NCBI RefSeq assembly: GCF_030704535.1
Contig: NC_081822.1
Span: 11,339,001 to 11,403,000, forward strand
Direction of reading: 5' to 3'
Length of the DNA: 64,000 bases
Origin: Vitis vinifera
Taxonomy: Eukaryota > Streptophyta > Magnoliopsida > Vitales > Vitaceae
A model generated the notes under the pieces. That model made no database searches and had not been told where the DNA came from. It was given only the letters and a program-made list of their open reading frames with translations. Below are positions 53,501-61,990 of this stretch, in pieces (position 1 is the stretch's first letter; each line of letters begins with the position of its first letter). Made by a program: the position numbers and the translations under genes.

Positions 53501-56500
53501 GAAAAAGACCTATAGTGAATCATAATGTAAGGCTATCGGGTTGTCATAATTAACCAAAGTACATTGCATAAACTCTCAACCTTGAAAGAATATTGAGTTT
53601 ATACTGAAATCAATAGGAGACTTTGACCTACAGGTGAGACCTTAAAGTAGCCATATATTCCTTATAGATTGAATCACTGTTGATTGAAGCTAATGATAAC
53701 ATGTATCCTCGATAAAGACACTTTGATATCTTATAGGATTGAGATAATGTATCTCATTGGATGATCCAAAGAACATGTAATCATGAAATCTGAGGCCGTA
53801 GTAATTCCTTAAATAGAATTTGACATATAATATTTATAAGTTAGAGTACATCCATTGATCAAATGATAGAAGGATTTGTAATTCAAGGATTAGAGAGGTA
53901 ATCTTAATGGGTTGATTACACTATCCTGTTAGATTACAAATACCGATTTATGGGAAGTTTACTTACAATGAATAGTAGATTAGGGACTCAAACTTTGTCT
54001 CATAATTTTATAAGATACTGAAGTGCAATTGACTTTCTTTAATAGAATGTTGAGTCAACTTCACAATTGGATTATGATGATGCTAGTATTTTCCTATGGG
54101 TCCCAGTGGTCCTTGTTCAAGCTTCTAATTCATGGTGTCAGATCTTATTTGAGGGATTTGGGTTTATAATTCATAAGTATGTATAAGGGCATTTTGGTAA
54201 AAATGTAAGATTGTACTAGATCTTATGAATGGTCTTTTTGGATTGGTGGTTTGGACAAAATAATTAATTGGAGCCTATTAAGATTAATTAATAAATTAGG
54301 ACTCAAGTGGGTAGGATTAGGTAACCTAAGCTTAGTTTAGGCTCAAGTCACTTAAGCTCATAAAGAACCCTATATAAACCTCCTTAACAGTTTTGGGCTT
54401 AGGATTTTGGCATTTTGTCTACCTTCTTCCAAAGAGAAATTGAGAAAATACCTAGCCAGGAGGAGGATCCCACCTTTCTCATGTGCTAGAATCCAAGAAG
54501 AGAGAGATTAGGTGAAAGATCGTTGCGTAGATGAGCTCCACAGTGGACTATCGCAGATTCGACATCTTCTTAAGATTAGATTTAATATGGGAACATCCAG
54601 ATCGCAAATATAGTTTTTCTAATCTCTAGATCAAATATCAGTATAGGTTTTTTAATGCCATATTTCCGTTGTGCTTAAATCTAAAGAAGGCTAGGATAGA
54701 ATGCATGCACTCTACGAGATACAGGACCAGGGAATGGAGCAATCGAAGGTTTCTAGCATATTTAAAGGTGATTTGGCACGCTAATTTTTTTTGTCTACAA
54801 ATTATCCCCATTTCAAAGCATTGCACATGCATGTACTTGTCATGCGCACAATGTGGGGCTTCAAGTTCTTTTTTTTCTTTATCACATAAAATTTTCAAAT
54901 GTCAATAGGAAGTTTTCTAATTTCCAATATTTCCTTCCTTTATGACAAATAGAACTTCTAGATTTTTTTCCTCTCTTATGGGATGTCAAAGAAAACTTTC
55001 ATGTTAACAGGAATATTTTCCTATTCTTGATATTTTTTCTTCCTTCTTTTAGTAAATATCTTTTTTTTTTTACTTTCCTCTTAATTTATTAAAAAATAAG
55101 GGGATACCTTCAAGAAGCACCATCTACACAATTTGTGAGAAGTCTCTTATTATAGCATTCTTCCAAGGTTAAAAGAAGTCTCTACTCTTTAATGCTATTG
55201 CATTCTTTCAATGTTGTGAGTAGTCTCATGTTCTCCTATGCTATTTCATTCTAGTGTGATGAGTAGTATCCTATTCTCCAAAACTATTGTCTTATTCTGA
55301 TGTTGCAAATAGTATCCTACTCGTTGTTAGTACTACTATGTTCTTTTAGTATTAGAAGTTATCTTATTTTTTGCTATTATTGTATTCTCAAAATTATCAT
55401 CTATATTTGAACACGAAAAAAAAATTTCCTCTTTTTTTTTTTTTTGGCTATATCATCATTACTACAATCAACGATGGACCGGTGACTATTGGTCTATGCA
55501 AGCAAATAGTTAACTATTTACTTAGACCATTAACCATTTTTTTAGAAAAGATGACCTTCTTCAAGTGTTTTAAAAGGGACACTATCACCATCCTTAAGGA
55601 TGAGAGCTATGAACTTGAAGAAGGAACAAATCTTTTAGTACATATGACACTTCTTAGTTCTCAAGTTGTATGAGGTTCAATAAGAGAGGACTCAACACGT
55701 GGCTTCTCTTGGTTATGGGTGGTGTTTTGCAAGCTCACCCATCTTGGACATCCAAAGTCTTTCCAAACAAAGGTAGCTCCCAATGTTGTACCTGTAAAAC
55801 TCTTGTAATCACACTAATGACAAGATCCAACATAACTTAAGTCATTGCATTGATTCAAGAGAGGTTGCATGGGGCATTTCATTTAGGGCTCTTAGAGAAT
55901 CTTTCTTCACTACAGGGTATTGGGAGTAGGTGGAGTACATCTTGAGCCGTCATGGGAAGGTACTAAAGGAGTCTAAAGTTTTTTATGCCATCTTTGCCTC
56001 CTTATTCAGCTATATTAGCCATGCTCTCGCTGTTAAAGCTTTTTGAGACCGTTAGTGTTCTACTACCAACACTCTCCACACTTCCATAGAAGTCTCTATC
56101 TCCCTATTGGATTGTTACTACATCAATGGACAACCTATTATGGGACTGTTCTATTATGAGTTAGCTCCTGGTATTTAAGAACTGCCCAATGTTAAGGAGT
56201 CTACACTTCTAACCACATTCCACTATGTTTAGCAAAACACCAACCTTATGCTCAATGATTAGGGCTTGATACTTGAAAACATTGTTTGCACAAGGCTCGC
56301 AAAAGACCAATGAGTATGGGAGTATTTGACTTTGTGGTGTGACAAACACAACACCTGCATTATGTGGTTTAAACCTAGTTGAAGATCCTTGTCAATGAAG
56401 ATGATGGTCTCACAACATGTAGCACAATGAGGGTATTTTCCTTTTCATTTTGTTGAAATTTGGCATTCAAAGTTAGGGTTTTAATTTAGGAAAGTATTTT

Positions 56501-59500
56501 AGGAATAAAAAAGGAGAGATCATTTAGGATATTTCCTTAGGATTCAGTTTCCTAATTTTAGGAGAGAATCAAGCTGGATTGATATTTTCTTATTCAGTCA
56601 TTTGTGTAAATATATGTGTATGGTGTGTACCAAAAAATCAATAAAAGGAATTCAGAAATTCTTCACATTTGTCTACCTCATTTATTTTTGCAACATAATG
56701 TTTTGGTTTTCTTAATGTACAAATCAGAGTACTTCTCATTTCTTTAGGAATTTGTAACGACTCTTGAATGTTGAAATCTAGTGGCAAACAATTTAGGCTT
56801 GCCACTACCTCTTCCTCCTCTTCTTTGGATTGGTCCAACCCAATAGTAAGGGTGTCCTCTTTTTACTTAGCTTCATCTTCATCAGGGTTTTCATAGCAGG
56901 AAACCATACCACAGATTGTAATAGTTCCATTGTTGAAGAATCCTGGGGAAAGTACTCCCCTAGGGAGATGGGAGTCAAAGTTTTCTCCTTTGAGAGGTTG
57001 TCAACTTGCACCACCAATTGTTTCTTTTTTGGCTTCTTTTTTCTCTTCTTTTCGAGTGTTGACGAGTGTTTCACCTGCATCATTCCTTTCTAAAAGGATT
57101 GGGTTGTGGATGAGACAACTGGTTCCTACGGGGTTTTCACTGAGTCACCAAGGTCCGTCCTTCCTCATCATCCATAGTTAACTCGCTATTATGCATGAGC
57201 TGGGTGGAAGCATCATTGCACAAATTCTGCTTGTGCATTATGGATGTTAATGGTGGAGCCACTGTAGGTTTAAAGAGGGCTGGTAACCCCCTAAAACCTT
57301 GAAAAATAAACAGGTCCTTCCTTGAGAGAAAAGAGAAAGTCTTACATTGTTCCCCTAAACTAGAAGAAAAAAAAAATAAACAAAGAATTGACTTACCCAT
57401 GAAGAGCCTTTAAATTTGGAAGTAGAATTAAAATTTTCTAAAATGTTATCCTTGACAAGTTAAGGAACCAAAATATATATATAAATAAATAATGACCAAC
57501 TTAAGTGGTTTAAAACAATAATATATATATATATATATATATGAGTGTAATTCTTGAATTTTTATTAAATTTGTCTAGTTTAAAAATTAGTTTTTAAAAT
57601 TAATTATAAATATATTTAACTAATATTTTTGGATATTTTCATAGATTCATAGTTGGTAAGCCACATGTGATTATGTGTGTAATTTAACAATTTACATTTT
57701 TTAAATTATTTTTTCATATTTTATTAAAATTATTTAACAAGCTTATTATAAAAATATAAAATATAATTTTTTTTAAGAGAATGATGATTAATTATTTTAT
57801 GTTAGTGCATTGTTCATTTATATATATATTTTTAATTTAATATTGATTTTAATATTTTATTTCATTTTGTTGCTACACAACAATGCCCCCTCTAAGATAA
57901 TTTCCTAGCACCACACTGACAGATGCTTTAGGTTGGCTAGTACTAAAAGATGCCCCAAGTGTTTAAGGTGTGATAGCATGAGTGGTCTTATTAAGGCTTA
58001 TAGAGGTATGAGTTTGAAATACCCAAAGGTAAGAGTAGCATGGTTGGACTCCACCACTTTCCTCCCTAAGTTCAACTGGATCTTTAATATCTTACAAAGT
58101 TCATTATCACCTTCTTTAAGGTGAAACACTTTACCATTGGGTGACTGATGATCTAGTAGTACTTAGAGCACTTCAGTTATTAACTTGCCCTATCTCTTCA
58201 AGGAGTTTGCACTCAGGCAACTCGATGACCTTTTTTTTAAGTAGGTCTTCCAATTTGTTGGACATATCTGAGTCTAGAAAATGATATTTCTTCTCCCCCA
58301 TCTTTTTCAAGGTAGGGCGATGCCTTTCTTTTTTTTAGATCAGTTTTACCTTATTGCTCTCTTTTCTTTTGTCTCACATGGAGATTTTAATAGGAGGCTT
58401 ATTAATTATCATCAACTCCTTAGTAGTCTTTTTAAGATCTTATTGGCCTTCTTCTCATCATTTCTCTCCCTTTACTCAGCAATAGAGTCTTTCTTTATAC
58501 CATAGTTGGCTATGCTAAGCCTCATGTCATGTGCTCGGGTGGCTAACCCTTCAGAAGTGAAGGGTCAAATCCGTTGAAGGATGTATAGCAAACTAAAATA
58601 TATCCTTGTAGGCACATCTCTACCGTCAAGGCTGCAAATAGTCAATCCTTATAGTCAAGATTTAAGGAGCATCAATGATTAATGTAGTCCACCACTACCA
58701 ATCATTTCGTTGTTTGGTGTTAGCAAGCTCTATCATGCTCATAGTTTGCCCAGTACTATAAAAGCAATTTAAGAATTCCCATTCTATTTGATCTTAACTA
58801 TCAATGCATTCAGGCTCAAGATCCATACACCAATCAAAGGCATTTCCTCAAAGTGAGAAAACACATTGCTTGATGAGAAGGTTGTCTTCTATAACAACAC
58901 TGTTATAGGTTTCGACAAAATGGGTAACATGTTATTTAAGGTTCCCATTTCCATCAAATTGTTGAAATTTAGGAGGTTGAAAACTTGCAAGCACGTGCAA
59001 TTTATCGATCTTATTTGTGTAGAGCTTCTAGTAGAAAAGAAACCTATGTGATGGTCCACAGTACTAAGCCCTAATTGTATTGGTTATCATATCTTGTAAT
59101 TGTTGGAAAAATAAAGTTGCATCGACATCAATGCATAACGAGTATCAACACACATTTTTCACCTCAATTTTATTCATGAGTAATGATATTGACATATCTT
59201 TCTCCTTGACTATCATAGGAGTGGAGTTAGAATGTTTTGGTCACACTTCTTCTTTTGAAATTCCAGTTAGTAATCCAGGACATAATGTCACAACCTGTTC
59301 AAAATGATCCTCAATTGACTTATATAAGGGAGCAGGAAACTTCTTGAACTACCTGAAGTCATCTACGAGTGGAGGAGTATAGAAGATTCTAAAGAAATCT
59401 AGGGACATCCACACAACTCTACACAATGAATGAAAGATAAAGGAAAAGTGTGGAAATTTCTAAAGAGTTCCAAATATCTCTTATACATACCTTGTATATA

Positions 59501-61990
59501 GGATTTATACAGGACGTTTAAGATATTTCTAAAGAAGTAGGAACCTTTAAGGGTTCCAGAGAGTTCCAGAGGTGCCTATAAATAAAGGATGACCTCATTT
59601 GACCAAAACACCAAGCACTTGAGAGAATTCCTAACCTTGTAAGGCATTCTTGCCTAATACAAGTCCCATTCTTTTAAATTCTCTTAGTGTTGCTTCCTTC
59701 GTCATTCCTAGTTGCTTAGTCGTGTGCATGGCTTCACATAGCAAGCTAAAATCGGGGAAAGTTGACTTAGCAACGTCAAGTGACTTAAGTTATCCAAGTG
59801 TCTTACATATAAGCTTAGAAAACACTTAAGTGTGTGACAATAAACTCATGCTAGAGTTAGCATCAAAGGCAGAGGAAAATGACTTTTCCTCAAAGTCCTT
59901 CAAGGTCGCTACACACTTCTTAGATGGAGAATTTTAATCCTTTCCCCCCATTGAGCTAAGGTGATGACTGGTTGGTGTTTGTTGTGTGCTTCCACCATTT
60001 CCACTTGGCAAAAATGCATGTCTTTGCTTCAATTGCAAGTGTAATGGGCATCTTCAATTGCTACAAGATATATGGTCCATAAAGGTGTTGTGCGATGGTG
60101 TAATGACAGCCTTGTCATCACCTTTGTTGACGCATGCAACTAGAGTCTTCTTCGAAGCCATTGGTTTGATGATGGCCTTGGTTGGCGAAGTAGATGACAA
60201 GGATACCAGTTGTCCATAAATTTCTATGCACAAATTTCCGGTGTTCCTACAAATTTAAACAAGAAAAGAATAGAGAGAGCACTAAAATTCAGATTTATTA
60301 AAAAAATAGAGAGCATGTAAAAACCCTTTATGGTGAATCATTTGATTTTTATCACAAAAGAGAAAAGTATCTCCTCTTAGGTGTAATCATGGGCTTGGAG
60401 TATTTTGTTCTCGAATGGAATTTGTTGATAACAAAATAATAGCATGTGAAAGGGATGTTCCTTTATTTTTCTCTTTCTTAAAGACTTAAACAACTTGAAT
60501 CACTTACAAATATGGAATCCACAAACTCGTATGGATTCCACACGTGTCATTCTTCCACCAAACTTGAGTGTGCAATCCACATTCTCCTATTGAGGGTGGG
60601 AGAATGGCACACATTTTGTGCATCTTATTTTCTCACAAACTTATAATGTGGAATCCACATACTCATGCAACTTTAGGTAGACTTTTAAGGATTCCTTGGC
60701 TCACTTCTCTAAAGATCCTTATACTGAAGGAGCACACCTCTATTTATAGGTGCAGTTAGGATTCAATTGGTATTTCCAAATATTTAGTTTGCATGATGAT
60801 TCCCTAATTTTGGTAATTTCCTCCTTAGTTGATGAAGGCTTCCAATAAGATAATATACAATTTTATTCTCTTTCAGCTTTAATTTGATTTGGCATTGATT
60901 TGATTTAATTTTTTAACTTTGCTAGACTTAATTTCATAGCCTAACAAAATGTTGCCATGTGTCATTGGGAAAACATATGATGCTTGATCAGTTGGGTCCC
61001 ACGTGTACCCTCCAAATATTCAGCCATTTGTCAAACTCCAATTTCTTGATTTGAAGGTGATTTGGGCCTACCAAATTTTTAATGTCTACTATTACTTCTA
61101 GGAATTATATGATCTAAATGTCTAATCCTATAATTCTTAGGGCATGCATTCTCCTTGCTAAGGAACCTCAAGTTGTAAATTCACATGACTTTGCTGTGCC
61201 AAATGTCCAATTAATATGCCCAATCATGTAATTCTTAGGGTAGACATTTCTCTTACAGAGGCACTTGAGTTGTAAATTCACACCACTTTGATGTCCCAAA
61301 TGTCCAATTAATATGCATAAGGAACCTCAATTTGCAAATAAATTCACACCACTTTTAATTGGTGAACCCCCAGGTTTTAAACACCTCCTTTGTATTTCTG
61401 AAGGAGTTACCACTTTTAATTGGGTACCACAGCTTGCCTAGAGCCTAATTGGTAGTTAGTCTGCCCATCCAGCTATAGCAAAGGCAATGCCATGAGTACA
61501 CTCCTCCTGAGTAACCTGGATCTTATCACATTGTAACCCATATCAGATATGCTGAAAGTTCAGAAATCATACTATATATATTCCAAATTCTCTTCCTTGC
61601 AAGTGTTCCTGGAACATACTTAAGGAGGAAAACAATTCATACTACTTGAATGTCTTCATCTGATAGAAAAAGAGAACTGCCTAAAATAATTAAGCCAAAA
61701 TACAATACAGCAATAAAGTCAAGATAACAAAGGTTATATTATGACTGCATGTACTAATATGAGAGATATAGACTCTATAATTTCCACGAAACATATCAAG
61801 CTTATAGTTAACCAGCAAGAATCCAGTGGACATTACCTGACTAGAAAATTTCTTTTCCTTGACAATGAAATATAAGGTTGCAAGTAATAAGCATATTCCA
61901 TGGCCCCAATCACCAAACATTACAGCAAAAAGGAAAGGGAATGTAATAATCACGTATACACCAGGATTCACTTCCTGATACTTGGCCACC
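38536..61990 (-). CDS. VHA-a: V-type proton ATPase subunit a (VHA-a), C-terminal part; 5' exons outside window
   Basis: Subunit a is the membrane-integral Vo subunit that provides the proton half-channels of the V-ATPase. Eight exons are read on the minus strand: 61990-61837, 42479-42319, 42230-42024, 41777-41594, 41503-41420, 41212-41019, 38901-38842 and 38740-38536, stopping with TGA. All are GT-AG and together give 415 codons in frame. Family landmarks include [26 protein letters not shown]...[49 protein letters not shown] and [14 protein letters not shown]. The helix [15 protein letters not shown] carries the essential proton-channel arginine (yeast Vph1 Arg735). The protein ends FYEGDGYKF...DEDA. 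The cytosolic loop before [11 protein letters not shown] is shorter than I expect for tonoplast forms, so I do not assign an isoform. The amino-terminal half is missing because no earlier exon is seen up to 64000. The first intron in view is 19.4 kb and full of LTR elements. Confidence 0.93.
39846..40124. mobile_element. MITE in a VHA-a intron
   Basis: Terminal inverted repeats are gtggtctttggatacactt at the left and aagtgtatccaaaccacc at the right, 17 of 18 paired bases. The interior is about 240 bp, AT-rich, with inverted ctattttctattttta words just inside each end. It lies in the intron 38902-41018. Confidence 0.75.
44048..44404 (-). repeat. 3' LTR of the full-length copia, with perfect internal duplication
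   Basis: This LTR is longer than its partner because a 143-bp segment (44058-44200) is repeated immediately (44201-44343) with no difference that I can see. The other LTR has only one copy. The duplication is therefore much younger than the insertion. Confidence 0.9.
44406..48354 (-). pseudogene. Broken copia gag-pol reading frame
   Basis: On the minus strand, Gag begins near 48354 ([16 protein letters not shown]) and has an in-frame stop soon after. A gag body lies at 48002-47781. A zinc knuckle follows near 47555, written [14 protein letters not shown], in which the second cysteine position is displaced or lost. The aspartic protease motif DSGATNHM lies near 47240. Integrase pieces ([18 protein letters not shown]) lie near 46740. 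Reverse transcriptase spans 45701-45160, with an intact YVDD near 45340. RNase H ends near 44412 ([20 protein letters not shown]). Several frameshifts and stops separate the parts. Confidence 0.85.
48700..48917 (-). repeat. 5' LTR of the full-length copia
   Basis: 218 bp, TG...CA on the minus strand, immediately followed by the primer-binding site at 48699 and below. It shares the cctacaaatcaggga and tacatgggattctatattta words with the 3' LTR. Confidence 0.85.
49180..49640. repeat. Degenerate minisatellite, unit about 72 bp
   Basis: The phrase aaaatccatgggaatgataatgaa and its variants recurs near 49276, 49348 and 49419, then decays near 49494, 49540 and 49585 to shorter atgac(t/c)aaaatc units. 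Spacing is 71-75 bp for the first units and about 45 bp for the later ones. It is noncoding, between two copia elements. Confidence 0.6.
49868..52277 (-). mobile_element. Ty1/copia retrotransposon, internally deleted
   Basis: The 3' LTR, read on the minus strand, is about 50109-49868 (starting TGTTGAAATTCTACC), next to a polypurine tract (cttaaggggggg). RNase H ([20 protein letters not shown]) lies at 50497-50210. Part of the reverse transcriptase lies at 51200-50846, with YVDH where YVDD is expected. Everything 5' of that is deleted. A piece of the 5' LTR survives at about 51240-51292 and 52195-52277, split by a solo LTR. Left and right LTR pieces share acaaggaaagata...aaatcatagagaatgagat. 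I found no matching target duplication. Confidence 0.75.
51293..52194 (-). repeat. Solo LTR nested in the copia LTR
   Basis: A roughly 900-bp block runs from tgttaaaatc to gtagtaatca and interrupts the copia LTR: sequence on each side aligns with the continuous LTR at 49990-50050 (aatcactacc...gaatacatacaaggaaag). It has a TATA-like motif on the minus strand (ggcctataaatagg, near 51878), as LTR promoters do. Flanks ataac and aatac may be a decayed 5-bp target duplication. The parent family is not identified. Confidence 0.6.
52369..54799 (-). repeat. 3' LTR of the gypsy element, interrupted by a solo LTR
   Basis: Pieces 52369-53171 and 54764-54799 together align with the right LTR. The junction words ctaattt and aaaggtgatttgg are contiguous at 61045-61065 in the other LTR. 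The intervening 53172-54758 is the nested insertion. Confidence 0.7.
53172..54758 (+). repeat. Solo LTR (~1.6 kb) nested in the gypsy 3' LTR
   Basis: It starts tgttgggatagagccc and ends ggtttctagca (TG...CA). It carries a TATA motif (cctatataaacctcc near 54370) and is flanked by aattt at the left and tattt at the right, a probable 5-bp target duplication with one change. No internal retroelement sequence is present, so it arose by recombination between two LTRs of one element. The interrupted host LTR makes the boundaries fairly secure. Confidence 0.75.
54800..55439. other. Gypsy interior, noncoding
   Basis: AT-rich sequence with several diverged copies of a word like tattctccaa/gctattgcattct (55140-55340), which may be a short degenerate repeat. 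No domain is seen. Confidence 0.4.
55440..56395 (+). pseudogene. Plant mobile domain (PMD)-like reading frame, broken
   Basis: Plus-strand translation shows pieces of the transposon-associated plant mobile domain. They include [17 protein letters not shown] and [19 protein letters not shown] (55470-55670), then after frameshifts [20 protein letters not shown] and [13 protein letters not shown] (about 55945-56110). Stops and frameshifts break it throughout. It lies antisense to the gag relic of the same element. Extra antisense frames in some plant gypsy lineages are known. The recognition rests on remembered family patterns, so the match should be treated as probable. Confidence 0.6.
56396..58480. 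other. Gypsy interior, unassigned
   Basis: Two minus-strand frames (57083-56805, with a lysine-rich [20 protein letters not shown] stretch, and 56838-56638) and one at 57400-57137 are probably decayed spacer between retroelement domains. I cannot name them. 57440-57880 is AT-rich with an (AT)n run at about 57520-57542. Nothing else is recognised. Confidence 0.4.
58480..60190 (-). pseudogene. Gypsy gag remnant
   Basis: On the minus strand, a start-like [16 protein letters not shown] lies near 60160. Farther on come [13 protein letters not shown] (near 59100), [14 protein letters not shown] (near 58960), HFVE and [20 protein letters not shown], then [20 protein letters not shown] (58880-58720). 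This is the order found in plant gypsy Gag. Many stops and frameshifts are present, and a foreign segment at about 59320-59930 splits it. Confidence 0.7.
59320..59930 (+). repeat. Probable LTR fragment nested in the gypsy gag
   Basis: This segment has a TATA motif (gcctataaataaagg near 59575) followed by a ccaagcacttgagagaattc leader-like stretch, as in plant LTRs. It interrupts the gag relic between the N-terminal piece and QQLQDM. The ends are not resolved. Confidence 0.4.
60227..61089 (-). repeat. 5' LTR of the gypsy element
   Basis: 863 bp, uninterrupted. It aligns over its whole length with the two pieces of the left LTR. An obvious tRNA-complementary primer site directly inside it was not found. 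Confidence 0.65.
61120..61356. repeat. Tandem repeat, unit about 101 bp, 2.4 copies
   Basis: The unit begins taattcttagggca/tagaca and continues ttgtaaattcacac, actttg, aaatgtccaattaatatgc. Full copies start near 61125 and 61226. A partial third begins near 61316 (aaggaacctcaatttgcaaa). It lies in the VHA-a intron just outside the gypsy element. Confidence 0.7.

Larger units (their letters stand above)
52369..61089 (-). mobile_element. Ty3/gypsy-type element with decayed gag and an antisense plant mobile domain
   Basis: The two LTRs are 61089-60227 (5' side, 863 bp) and 54799-52369 (3' side, about 840 bp once a nested solo LTR is removed). They share long ordered words such as cctacaaatttaaacaagaa, ctcctta(a/g)ttgatgaag, attccctaattttgg and catgtgtcatt. 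A purine tract (gaaatggggataat) borders the 3' LTR. A gag relic lies at about 60190-58480 on the minus strand, and a plant-mobile-domain relic lies at 55440-56395 on the plus strand. I see no reverse transcriptase, RNase H or integrase in the 5.4-kb interior, so this copy is non-autonomous. LTR ends and target duplication are approximate. Confidence 0.75.
42480..61836 (-). other. 19.4-kb VHA-a intron filled with nested retroelements
   Basis: Donor (gtaatg after codon AGTCAG, at 61836) and acceptor (ctgcag at 42480) are canonical, and the exons on both sides join in phase 0 as in the family protein (SSQ then KLGD). 42480-44042 and 61396-61836 hold no recognisable element. The rest is the three LTR retroelements listed separately. 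Confidence 0.8.
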
